A stretch of DNA of 64,000 bases from Rhabdophis nuchalis (lineage: Eukaryota > Chordata > Lepidosauria > Squamata > Natricidae). The stretch lies in assembly GCA_039707465.1 (NCBI GenBank), contig CM077643.1:378488419-378552418 (forward strand), written 5' to 3'. Below, piece after piece: positions 13,590-25,200 of the stretch; the stretch's first letter is position 1, and the number at the start of each line of letters is the position of its first letter. The notes beneath the pieces were generated by a model. The model saw nothing but the letters and a program-made list of their open reading frames with translations, was not told the origin of the DNA and ran no database searches. Made by a program: the position numbers and the translations under genes.

Positions 13590-13995
13590 TGTAGCAAGAG
13601 AAGTGACTTGCGACAATTGAGCCCAAAATTTCTGTTGTTAAGTGAGACATTTGTTAAGTGAGTTTTGGGCCACTTTATGACCTTTCTTTCCACAGTTGTT
13701 AAGAGAATTTTTATTTATTTAAATTTATATCCCGCCCTTCTCCACAGAGGATCCAGGGAATCACTGAAGTAACTTGGTTGTTGAGTGAATCTGGTTTCCC
13801 CATTGATTTTGCTAGTCGAAGGTCGCAAAAGATGATCACATAACCTTGGGACACAACAATAGTCATAAGTATGAGCCTGTTGCCAAGCATCTGAATTTTG
13901 ATCACGTGGTCATGGGAATGCTACAAAAGTAACTGTGAAAAATGGTCATAAATGATTTTTTTCAGTGACATCGTAACTTTGAACAGTCACTAAGT
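13590..13995. mobile_element. Palindromic TA-element copy, interrupted
   Basis: It contains GACAATTGAGCCCAAAATTT, GTTAAGTGAG, ATGACC and ACGTGGTCATGG in the order of the 46681 copy. A short L2 LINE tail (TATTTAAATTTATATCCCGCCC, about 13712-13760) appears to interrupt it. Confidence 0.5.
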
Positions 13996-14652
13996 GATAG
14001 TTCGTCACCTCTGGTTTGTCCTTAAGGCAATAATGGGATTTTGTTTACCATTTATGGATTAGGACTTTTTACCTTTTCCAGACTTGGACTAGTCTGTCTT
14101 AAGTTAATTTTTGCAAATATTTCATGAAAACATTGTATATAGTCATAGGCTCCAAAGTTTCTAAATTTGTGTTCTCTCTAGTGTATATCAAGTTTGCAAA
14201 TAAAAATTCAAGACATCTGAGAGATATTTTTTTTAAAATTATACCTCTGATACCTCATTCTGTTTGATATCTGTTTTGATAATAAGACCTGAAGCTCAAG
14301 TTTAGGGACCAAGCACAGTTCTATTTCAGAAAGCTTGGATTTTTTTAGGATTGCATATCCTGAACTTCAGCCATCTTTTTTTTCAGAAATTATGTATACT
14401 AAATAGTCCAAGACAATACTGCTTCACAATTCTTAATTTCAGTTATTCTTGTCCAACTGAAAATAACGAGAGATATCTGAGCCAACCCAGTTTCTTTGAT
14501 ATTGCTTTCTCGCCACATCAAGAATCTTAGCTGACTAAAAGAAACTTACTTCAAAAAAGAAACTTACTTCTTACTTCAACATTCAACAACATAACTATTG
14601 TAGTAGAGGCATTATAATCAGATATCCGTGGGATTCTTGGTGCTCTGTGAGC

Positions 14653-14745
14653 TGGGTTGTTTGCTTGCAGAGATTTCATTACCCAACTAGATAACATCAT
14701 CAAATGGCCTAGTTGGACAGTGAAACATCTGCAAGCAAACAACCA
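14653..14745. repeat. Inverted repeat with GTTTGCTTGCAGA arms
   Basis: The arms GGTTGTTTGCTTGCAGA and TCTGCAAGCAAACAACC flank CAACTAGATAACATCATCAA. The whole looks like a short MITE. No target duplication was identified. Confidence 0.5.
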
Positions 14746-15246
14746 GGCTCAGGGAGTGCGTGCACGCACTCCAGTTTCACCCTTAGCTACAAATACTTTT
14801 ATTGGCATCTGGTATCTAACATGAGTAACATTCTCTACTCACAGAATGCAAGTTATATTGAGATGCAGGTTAAATTCTTCAGGTGCTACATGCCTGTATG
14901 GTGAAATAACATAATGTTACCATTTTTGTCTCATTTGCCAGAGAACAACAGTCCAGTTTTATTCAGAAAGGAGCAGCATATTTTGCCAAGCCATAATTAA
15001 ATATAATTTATTATGCAGCTGATTTGTCAGGAAAATGCTTATGGAGCATTCCATCATCTTATCTCTCTCTATGCCTGATTCCACTACATTGGACTGACAC
15101 TGAGAATTTCCCCATTAATGATGGATTGTTCCAAGAAGAAGATTGATATCTCTCTGGATAAGGTTCAACAGTGAGCAAATGGGACTTATAAACATCATAA
15201 CCATTATTAGAATTTCTAAAAGATCCCCAGCTTTTCCTCAATTGTA

Positions 15247-15500
15247 CCGTGTTTCTCCAAAAATAAGCAAGGTCTTATTTTCTTTTGACCCCCGAAATAA
15301 GCACTTGACCTTATTTTTGGGGAGGTCTTATTATTTTTGATGTGCAGGAGGCAGTGAGCGTGGTCACCTCATGGCTGCTGCTGTGTTGCAATATTTTCAG
15401 GGGTGGGCTTATTTTCAGGGGTGGGCTTATTTTAGTTCATGCACTCAAAAGCCTGACTGGGCTTATTATGCAGGGAGGTCTTATTTTCTGGGAAACAGGG
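15247..15500. mobile_element. TA-flanked DNA element (CCGTGTTTCTCC...GGAAACAGGG)
   Basis: Inverted ends CCGTGTTTCTCCAAAAATAA and TTATTTTCTGGGAAACAGGG sit between TA dinucleotides (15245-15246 and 15501-15502). The interior has GGGGAGGTCTTATTATTTTT motifs shared with 48012-48455. Confidence 0.75.
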
Positions 15501-15537
15501 TATGTGGTGGGCCATTCAAATTCAGGGGCTCATAATT

Positions 15538-15995
15538 AATAATAATAATAATTAATAATTTATTATATTTATAAACCGCCCCCTCTCCCCAAAGGGACTC
15601 GGGGCGGTGTACAGGAAAATTAAAAACCATCTAAAAACATACAATACACACAAATTAAAAACGAATTAAACTACCCTGTACAAAATTTAAAAACCATTAA
15701 AATTACCACCCATTAAAACCCAATAAACAATTTGAGAAAACAGACTGGGGCGAGAAGCGTAGATTAGACCAAGCCGGCCTGATGAAACAAATAGGTTTTT
15801 ACTTTTTGGCGGAAGGCGCGGAGGTCCGTAGTCGTTCTAATATCCGGGGGTAGGTCGTTCCAGAGGGTCGGGCCCATCACAGAGAAGGCCCTTCCCCTGG
15901 GCGTCGCCCGCTGGCACTGCCTGGTGGACGGCACCCGGAGAACTCCCTCTCTGTGTGAGCGAATGGGCCGAAGGGATGTATGGGGCAGATAATTG
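15538..15995 (-). mobile_element. 5'-truncated L2/CR1-like LINE
   Basis: On the - strand the residues of a non-LTR ORF2 C-terminus can be read (RAFSV.GP.LWNDLP...LR.F), followed by the GACTCGG.GCGGT 3' block and an AT tail at the low-coordinate end. Only the last few hundred bases of the LINE remain. Confidence 0.7.
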
Positions 15996-17067
15996 GCTAT
16001 AATATATTCTTCTTTATCTTACCTATTAGGGTGGGGTGGTAAAAGACAGTAATTATTTACTATTGCCTTCCCGAGCACAGTTTGCAAATGTGTCTTTACT
16101 GTTGTCTCTATTGTGATCATGTGCCATTGGCATCTTCTTATACTGCTGCTGCATAATGTGGGTGCCCACTTGCTTAGTTGGGTGACTCCAGTAGGAGTAC
16201 ACAGACTTGGCATAAACTGCCAGATTGCTTCATTCACCCCTTCCAGGAACATACCACCACCCACTATCACTCTGAAATATCATAGCAGAATTATGTGTAT
16301 ATGCGTATGTGTGTTAAGCTCCATTGTCTACTGTCCAGAAAGTGCTTTATGCAAACCAAATCTATTGAACTCATAGATAGTCCCTTGAACCTAGGCCTCT
16401 CTATTTGTCTGGAAGTAATCCTCATTCATCAGAGAGACAAGCAAATCAAACCAAACAGAATGGTAATTTGGAAGTTTGATTGACAATTTGGAGTGGTTTT
16501 AATGTGGATTAATTATATGGATGCTTAGCCAGATTTTAAATTTTGCTGTAGGACAAGCAGTTACATGAACATTAGCAGATGGTCACATCTGTTCCATTGA
16601 ATTGTGAATAATACAATATTCAATACTGAGAAAGACCAACCTAATTATGATCTATAACATGGCCTTTCTCACTATTAATCAATCGGAATAGATTACTGCT
16701 GGTACTCAATCTTCCCTGTCGTTGATCTTGTGGAATTGACACAGCCATCATATTACTTGAGGTGTTCTTTCTCCCTCACTCTGAGGTTGTGAAATTAAAA
16801 GGTATTTATAAACAGTTGTGTTCTGAGCTGTACAATGCCGATATCAAGTTTTATGAAACCTAGCCATGAAGTGTAGTTGTCAGGTGCAAAGAGCATTAGG
16901 GAATGCCTCTCCAGAAGTGATTGTCAAGAGAGAATAATGCAGGGCAGGGGTGTCAAACTCAATTTCATTGAGGGCCACATCAGGACTGTGGTTGACCTTG
17001 GGGGGCCAGGCAGATGTGGCCAACTGGATGGGCATGGCCACCTTGATACCACTCATTAGGTGTGGCC

Positions 17068-17508
17068 CAGTGGTGGGTTTCAAATTTTTTAGAACCTACT
17101 CTGTAGGTGTGGCCTATTTTGTGGGCGTGGCTTGGCAGTCATGTGACAGGGTGGGAGTGGCCACCTTTTAAAATGTGGTGAAACTCATTTAACAACGCTC
17201 TTGCTTAGCAACCAAAATTTTGGACTCAATTGTGATGATACATTCCTTCCTTCCTTCCTTCCTTCCTTCCTTCCTTCCTTCCTTCCTTCCTTCCTTCCTT
17301 CCTTCCTTCCTTCCTTCCTTCCTTCCTTCCTTCCCTCCCTCCCTTTCTTTCCTTTCTTCCTTCCTTTCCTTTCCTTCCCGTTGGGTCACTGGCAGCGGCG
17401 GGCCAGATTTACTTCCAGGTACGCCAGTGGAACCCCCTCTCACCGGTTCTCTGAATTTCACCAACCGGCTCTCGCGAGTAGGTGCGAGCCTGCAGAAACC
17501 CACCACTG
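17068..17508. mobile_element. hAT-like MITE, CAGTGGTGGG family, TSD GTGTGGCC
   Basis: The ends CAGTGGTGGGTTTC and GAAACCCACCACTG are inverted repeats. Perfect 8-bp duplications GTGTGGCC lie at 17060-17067 and 17509-17516. It is nested in the element at 16945 and contains a long (TTCC)n tract. The reverse-oriented sister copy is at 59560-59976 and a partial copy is at 28322-28742. Confidence 0.9.
17243..17380. repeat. (TTCC)n microsatellite
   Basis: About 90 bases of near-perfect TTCC units, followed by degenerate CCCT/TTTC units. It creates spurious FLPS-repeat ORFs. It sits at the same internal position of its host MITE as the purine tracts at 28394 and 59690. Confidence 0.97.
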
Positions 17509-17825
17509 GTGTGGCCAAATGGTTGGGCGTGGCCACCTTAATGCCACTCCCCAAACTGCTGGCATGTTTCCTCTTCGCATTAGGTAGACCGGGCCAAAGC
17601 CATGCGGGCCGCCCCCTTACATTTTCCAGGACAGCCTTGTGAACCCGATCCGGCCTTGTGTTTAACACCCCTGATGTAAAGGCTTCCGACTTCCATGGAA
17701 CAACTTGTTGCTTGATTCTGGAGAAATATGAGATGATACTTGCAGATGTCCTACTTGTAAGCTTCTATGAAGAACTTTCCAAGGCTTCCAGCTGATCCTC
17801 TTTATTTTCTTGGCTTCCTTTATAG

Positions 17826-17894
17826 TACAGTGCTGTGGACAACAACCCTCTTTCCCTGTATGTCATGCATCCATTTTGGAACACTGTAGTTAAG
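17826..17894 (+). CDS. SELENOI: SELENOI exon 2
   Basis: Acceptor CCTTTATAG and donor GTGAGT bracket 23 codons beginning [19 protein letters not shown], in phase 0. This is the N-terminal cytosolic segment just after the residues of exon 1. Confidence 0.95.
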
Positions 17895-18856
17895 GTGAGT
17901 AAACCTCTTGTCCGCACTTTTTAAGTGTGCTTTCTGTGCTACACTTGGGTTATGTTTAACTCTCTGCAAGTAGAAAAAAAATTATGACTCCTTTGACATC
18001 GATATGACCCCTTTCCTTTTCTCTGTGGCTAATCCAGGAGATTCCCTTCTTCAGAAAACTTGATCATTTGTATGTGCAAATCACCTTGTGGACTGAATTT
18101 TATTTTCTGCTGCTATAGAACAATAAGGGGGGAAAGGCTTATGTCAAATGAATAGTTATTTTCTTCTTGTTTAGATATCCTTGATGAAAATTACTGTATC
18201 CATTAATATGAACATTCTGTCTATGTTTTTACTTGCTTTCTCCTAGATTTTCCCTAAGTGGCTGGCCCCAAATTTGATAACATTTTGTGGTTTCTTGCTA
18301 CTTGTCTTCAACTTCTTTCTCATGGCATACTTTGACCCTGATTTTTATGCTTCTGGTAAGACTTTGATGTTTTATTCAATTTTTAAATTGTGTGTGCCTT
18401 TATAATCACAAGAATGATGAAAAATATATTATTGATATTGATATCTGTTTGATTTTGGCCTTGCTTGATATTCAGACTCAGCAATACTTAGCTGTGGCCA
18501 GGACACACAGATTTACTCAACAAACCATGGGTAAAATAATCTGGTTCAACTTTATGTATGAACTGAGCCCTTGTGTTGGTAGAATATTGCCCATTTAGTC
18601 TTGCTATGGTGCTCTTAAACATTCCAATTTCTTTTTACAGGCTTTTAAAAATATGTATATTGTCCTTCAAAACAAGTAAATATCTAGCTGCTTGCACAAC
18701 TCTAAAATCATAATAGTGTGTACAGATTTTAAATGAAAATTGAAATACGATGTCACAATTAAAATGCATTATAAATATAAAACAGTAAGAGCAAACACAT
18801 CAATTGATTAAAATACCTGAGAAAATGAAAATATAGGTACAGGTAGTACTTGACTT

Positions 18857-18931
<75 letters not shown>

Positions 18932-21900
18932 TTTGTCAAATTTATATAACCGCACCCTCTCCCCGAAGGGACCCGGGGCGGTGCACAGGAAGTTAAAACA
19001 AACAATATAAAATATACAATATAAATAATATCGAATTAAATAGGTTATCCCTGTGCTAAAATTTAAAAAGTTAAAACATAATCCATTAAAAGCCCAATTA
19101 AAACAATTTATAATACAGACTGAATTTATAATACAGACTTACGAACAGTTGCTTAGCAACAGTTAAAAATTCTGACAGACTTGGGGGGGGAGCTTACAAC
19201 CCAGATTCAATATTCTCCCTCCCCCCCTCATGCAAACCCTGAAGTCACATGATTCCACTTCGGGCATTTGGCAGTTGGGCTGCACACACAGCCATTTCCA
19301 TTGTTCTACTGACTATATTTTATATATAAAATATATTTTATAACAGCTTTGTCAAATACCAGAATATTATAGGCATTTTCTAATATCCTGTTTAGTTGGA
19401 CTCCCGGTGATTGCTTGGGAGTCCTTGCAATTCTCTTAGCAAGGTTTTTTTTTAGAAGTGGCTTGCCATTGCCTCTAGGGCTAATATTGTCAGTTTTTGG
19501 CAGAACTGCACTGACTGCAAATCATTGGTTCACTTAACAACTGTGGATGGTCACTAACCATTATTGCCCTGGGAGAATATCCTCTTTGAAGAGGATCTTA
19601 AATTACGATTACAGGAATAAATATTCCTTCACATATTATGATGCCAAACCATGAAGGACTTTACAGGTTGTCCTTGTCCTCACTTAATGACTACAATTGG
19701 TATTGATTGTTGAGCAAAGCAGTTATGCAAGATGTTGTGTGACTGCCCCTATGACTGCTTTGCTCAGTAATCACAATCCTGGCACTCCTGGTTATGGTTG
19801 TTAAGTGGACAGAGTCCCAAGTAAGGAATGCAGGGTACCTGTTTGGGAAACTGGGAGCCTCCATTCAGAAGCTAAAAATCCACACACACCCCTGCCAAAA
19901 TTCAAGCAGGATTTACAGTCCCTGAATGAAGAGATACTTGCATGCTGCTGAACCAGGCCTCCCAGGCCCTTCCCTACCTACCTGAGTCATCCCTCACAAG
20001 GAGTATCTTATTTTATCTATCTATCTGCTGAAGAGCTGAAAATCCTGCTTGCATTTTGGCTCACTCTCATCTCTAGGGATTGGCTGAAAGAGCTTCTTGC
20101 CTGAAGATGTCAGCTCTCTTCCATTCAGAGCTGGGAAGGGAACTCTTTCCCTGGGGTCAGGAAGCAGAGCTTAAATCATCAGGATATGAGTTTCATTTAC
20201 CTACCCGGCTGAAGGATTTAAGCTCCCCTCCACATGGGAAAGGGACTGCTTTTTTTTAAATTATTATTATTGAAAAAGTTTTATTGAGTTTTACAAATTT
20301 TTTAACAAAAAGGGTAGGGTAAGGTGAATTAAAAAGATATTTTGAGAACTTTCACGTCGGGAACGTTGGCCCCTCCCGGGCTTCTTAATAAGACATTGAT
20401 AATACATTTTTCAATAATACAACAAGGTGAAAATAAATGCAAACATGTAAATTCTGAATTCTATGCTGGCAGTCGTATACAAACATCCAGATAAAAAATT
20501 ATACTATATTAATAAAAATAAAAATAAAAGTCATTTTTTAGATCTAAGTCTCTTAGCAATTGTGTCTTCTTGTTCTCCTTCCTGGCCCCCAGCGGGCGGG
20601 GCCGCGGCCCCCTCCGTCCCCCCTGAATCTTCCCCCAGGATAGAGGAATGTTTTTTAAGAAAGGCTTCCGCCTCAACAACTGTTTTAATCCTAACTCTTC
20701 CTCCTTCCCAGAACACCAGCATCCCTTCTGGCATCTCCCACTTAAACCAAATCCCGTGGTTAAACAATTTTTTAGATAAGAAGGAGTATTTCCTTCTCAC
20801 CTCTCTAATTTTTTTTGGGATCTGCTTCAAGATAGCGATTTCCTTTTGTTGGTAAATTAACGGACCCTCCCTCTGCGCCTTCAAGATTCCCTCCCTCGTC
20901 GACCTTCTAACAAATTTAATATGTATCTCTCTGGGTACTTCATTCATCCTGGCATATGCTGAATTTATTCTGTAGACTAGGTCAATGTCCCCCCTGATCT
21001 CCTCTTTGGGTTTATGTAAATAGTCTGATAAAATTGTACTCATGAGATCAGGAAGGCATTCACCAGATTCCTCAGAAATATTCTGAAATCTTAAAAAATA
21101 TGACATCCTCTCAAAATCCATCCTAGACATATGACCAGACAAATCTCCAATTTCAGTGTTAACATTTTTAAGATCTCCCTTTGCCCCAGCCAGCCCCACC
21201 TCCAACTCCTCGGTCTTCTGTGTATTCTCCATCAATTTTTTCTGTGTCTCCAAAAGTTCAAGTTTAGTGCTAGTGTGATCTTTTCTAAATTCTCTGATTT
21301 CCAGCACCAAGGAGTTTAACACTGTTTCCATAGCTGTCATTCTCTCTTCCAATCCTAGATTTCCTGCTTGTTTTTTTGAAGCCATGGTGAGCTGTTTAAG
21401 TCAGTGCCACTAAGATGGCGATTTTTGGGTGCGGCCGCTGGAGCAAATCCAGGGAAAAAAGTTCAGAAAAGTTGTAAAAAACTTATCATGTCCAGAGAGC
21501 AAAGCACTTTCCACTATCAATTATTAAGACAAAGAAGGCACTCCAGGGAAGGAATCAATTAATGGAAAGGGACCGCTTTTGACAGGATGCAGGAATAGCT
21601 CAGATCTTCAGAATCTGAGCTACATTCCTTCACTCCACTAAAGCAGGGGTCCCCAACCCCCGGTCCGCGGACCGGTGCCGGTCCGCGGCTTCATAAGAAC
21701 CGGTCCGCAGGGCCGGAGAGGAGGAGGAGGGAGCAGCCACCGCGGCGCACTTTCCGAGGCTACCCGGAGGAGCCAGCATGTCAGTGAGGAGGTTACGGCT
21801 GCCTCATCCCGAGCGGGCAGGTGGACGGAGGACCCGAGCTGTGGCTACCTTAAGCACCATCCGCACGCCCACCTCCGTTCCAGCCGTGTGTGGCGCCCGG

Positions 21901-22128
21901 ATGATGGCCTCGGCGACGCTAAAGGTAGCAGCAGCTCGGGTCCTTCGCCCGCCCGTCCACTCGCTCGTTGCGGGATAACCTCCACTCTGCTGCTTCCCGG
22001 GAGGGGGGGGAGGGAGAGAATGACAGACACACAGAGCGACAGACTTAGAGAGACAGAAATAGAGAGAGAGGGGGGGAGAGAGGTAATCACACACACACAC
22101 ACAGAGTGACAGAGGTGGGTGGAGGGAG

Positions 22129-22160
<32 letters not shown>

Positions 22161-22230
22161 GAAAGAAAGAAAAATAGAAAAAGATGAATGGAGGGTGGGA
22201 GGGAGGGAGTGAAGGAAGGAAGGAAGAAAG

Positions 22231-22265
<35 letters not shown>

Positions 22266-25200
22266 GGGATGGAGGGTAGGAGGGAGGGAAGGAAAGAAGG
22301 GAGGAAGGGGGAGGGAGGCAATGGAAGGAAGGAAAGGAAAGGAAATAATCTATTCTCAGGTGCACAGCTCTGAGTGTCCATGCAAGGGTTAACTCAGCTC
22401 CGCTGCCCATTGGACTGAATTAAAATACTGAGTCCCGCCTTCCTTTCCCATGATCCTTCAGTTTCTTAATTCAGTCCAAGCCCTTCGGATGCATTTCTTT
22501 TGAGCTTAGCAAATTTAAAAGTTAAGCATTAGTTTTTTACTTTAGTTTTCCTTCCAAGCCTTCCTTTCCACCGACAGCAACAAGCAGAGCCAGCAGGAGC
22601 CTTCGCCTTGCCGGAGAAGCCAGAACGCTCACCAGAGCGGCGCGCTTCTCGTTCTCCCGCAGGGGGGGTGAGTGGAGCCTTTGGAGCCCCCAGGAAGCAT
22701 CGCCCTTAGCCTGCTCTACACCGGCGGGGCCGTCCGAAGCCTCGGCGGTCTATCCGGCACCCGGGAGAGCTGCCTAAGCCAGCTGCAGCCCCAGAGAGCC
22801 GGAAAGCTCCGCGCTGCATTCCACGTGTAGTGGACTGGGCGCGGCCATCTTGGATTCGTCGGGGGACCAATCAGAAGCAAGCCGGCTCCATTTTAAACGG
22901 AGTTTTTTTGCCGCTTCCTTTTTTGTTTGAGGAGAACAGCGGCGGCAGCAGCAGCAGCAAGCAGCAGCGTTTGAGGCAAGGAGCGGCCATCACCCTCAAC
23001 AGCGGCCACAGCCAGCTCCGAGGAGGCCAGGAATTTTGGATTCGGCTCCCAGCGCGCTCTGCAACTCATCGATCAGGTCGTATCCCTCGCGCGCCCCCCC
23101 CGCCCATTCCATCGCCCAGGCATTAAAGCCTTGCCATGGAGCACCAACCTATAGTTGAGGGGCCTGAACAGGGGGATGCCACCTGGGAGGAGAGGCCCCT
23201 CACTAGGAAGGCGGGCAGGGTCGCCAGGGAGGCCATTAAGGACCTTAGCAGGGGCCCCTACCCCAAGAGAGATGAGGGGGGCCAGGATAGGGCAGAGGCC
23301 AGACGCCACAAGGCCCTAGACCGCCAGTTTGATAGGGCCCAAAGGCAAACCATTGCCATAACACAGGCCCACAGGGAGGCCTCTCCCGAGCCCCCTGGGG
23401 GGAGGAGTGAGACCCAGGCTAGGGCCAACCCCATCTATGAGAGGGATCTCAGAGATTTATCCCTAGATCATTCTTCCCTTATCTCCCAATCTCCTTCCCA
23501 CTCCATGGGGGGTGGGACTGACCTATTCAATTGTGAGATGGAGGGGGATGAGGGGATAGCCAACCCCATCCAGCCTATAATACAGGAACCTCCGGCACCT
23601 ATGCCAGAAGGGGTGGGGGGGGCGCCCCTTAGAGGACCAGGGCCTGTCTCTCTCGGCTGAGATGAGACAGGTGATTAATGCAGCCATTTCCCAGGGCATT
23701 GCTCAGGGGCTCAAGGACCAGGCAGAGGCGCAACCACAGGGGCCCAGAAGTAGGCCACGCTATGCCAGGGCCTCCTCACCCCACCCTTCGGTGATTAGCG
23801 CCGAATCCATCAATGAGATAGATGACCTGGCGGAGCCTGAGCTCTCTGAGGATGAGGGCGTGACCCCGGACAAGCCCGCATTTTCGGGCTTGTTCCAACC
23901 TGCTTACTTTAAGTCTATCCTTCATAAAGCGAAGACCATCACGCGCATGTCGGTCACATCCTCTTCCTCTCAGGTGACCTCAGATCCCCAGGCCCCTACA
24001 GACCCTGAGGACCCCAGCGGGGGCCTCTTTGAGGAATCAGTCACCCCCCAGGACCTGATCCCTGCTCCCCAACTGTTTAGGGACGTAGTTCAGCGCCAAT
24101 GGGTTCAGCCCGCTTCGTGGACTGCCCCGGGTACCAACGACAAAAAGCTCTATTCTGTAGATCCCAGCATGGAGGAGCTACTTAAACTTCTGGAGGTCGA
24201 CCCTCCGGTCGCTGCTCTAACATCCAATTCAGTACTCCCACCAGACCTACTAGAAGGCCTTAAGGCAGAGGACAAGCGGACCGAGCGCGCATGTCACAAG
24301 ACACACCAGGCGGCGGCCTGGGCCATTAAGGCGTCTACCTCGGCCTCATTTTTTAGCAGGGCATCCATAGCCTGGTTGCGCCAACTCCTCAAACGTCTCC
24401 CCCAGGGAGATGCCAGACTCCGTCATGATGTTAACAAGATCATGCTGGCAGCAGAATACACTGCGGATGCCTCACGCAGCAAAATTCGCTTCCCGGGCCA
24501 TGGCATCCAATATTACTTCGCGCCGCCTCTTATGGTTGCGCCATTGGAATGCCGACATGCGCTCCAAATGGAAGCTAGCATCTGCCCCCTTCAAGGGACA
24601 AAGGCTGTTTGGGGAAGCTCTAGATTCGGTCCTAGTGGAAAATAAGGACAAGAAGAAAGTCCTACCCTTTGTTTCTCGTAAGACTGATAGGAGACCTTCA
24701 TTCTTCCGTAGGCAAAATTACAGGGCACCGGAGGCTCAGCCTCCCGCTAACCCCTCCACATCCTTCCAGCGTAGCTATCCCCAGGGTAACACCCGCCCCC
24801 AGGGTAGGCAACCCTTCCGGGACAGGAACAGGTACCAGCCCTACGCCAGGCGGCCCTTTCGTGGGGGTCAGGCCAACAGGCCTTTCCACCGCAATAAGTG
24901 ACCATCACCCCTCCCTCCCCATAGGGGGCCGTCTCCAGCTGTTTGCCGATCGCTGGGAGGCGACCACGACAGATGCGTGGATATTGCAAACAGTTCGTCT
25001 CGGCCTCACCCTAGAGTTCGTTTCGCCCCCTCCCCATCGTTTTGTCCCAACAAGAGAAACCTCATGGAGGCGGAGATCCGCCACCTTCTAGACATCAGGG
25101 CCATAGAGGTAGTTCCCCATGGCCAGGAGGGGGGGGGTATTACTCGATCCTCTTCTTGGTCCCCAAGAGCACAGGAGGAGTCAGAGCCATCTTAGATTTG

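Larger units (their letters stand above)
16945..17673. mobile_element. hAT MITE, CAGGGGTGTCAAACTC family, with nested insertion
   Basis: The left end is CAGGGGTGTCAAACTCAATT and the right end GTGTTTAACACCCCTG. Flanking octamers ATGCAGGG and ATGTAAAG differ by three transitions, so this could be an aged 8-bp duplication. A second element (17068-17508) is inserted inside. Relatives of this family lie at 30774, 55002, 56338, 61248 and 63380. Confidence 0.75.
1..17825 (+). other. SELENOI: Presumed SELENOI intron 1 (exon 1 outside window)
   Basis: No coding exon is recognisable here. The first SELENOI exon seen starts at 17826 with the residues that follow the short first exon of vertebrate SELENOI, so this stretch is inferred to be intron 1. 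It contains the mobile elements listed separately. The stretches 1-596, 1091-2026, 2749-3875, 4420-6725, 6926-8333, 8703-9750, 10656-11060, 11523-13009, 13996-14652, 14746-15246 and 15996-16944 hold only unremarkable AT-rich non-coding DNA as far as I can see. Confidence 0.6.

Noticed and set aside
17201..17668. Long ORFs with FLPS or EGRK repeats (also at 22087-22410, 28322-28580 and 59559-59855)
   Set aside because: They are translations of TTCC/GAAA microsatellites and disappear outside the repeat.
1..17825. SELENOI exon 1
   Set aside because: No sequence resembling the conserved N-terminus (about 19 residues) with a donor was found, so it is taken to lie upstream.
22560..23130. CpG island or promoter of a host gene
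   Set aside because: The GC-rich stretch lies inside the DIRS element between its left ITR and gag, so it belongs to the retroelement.
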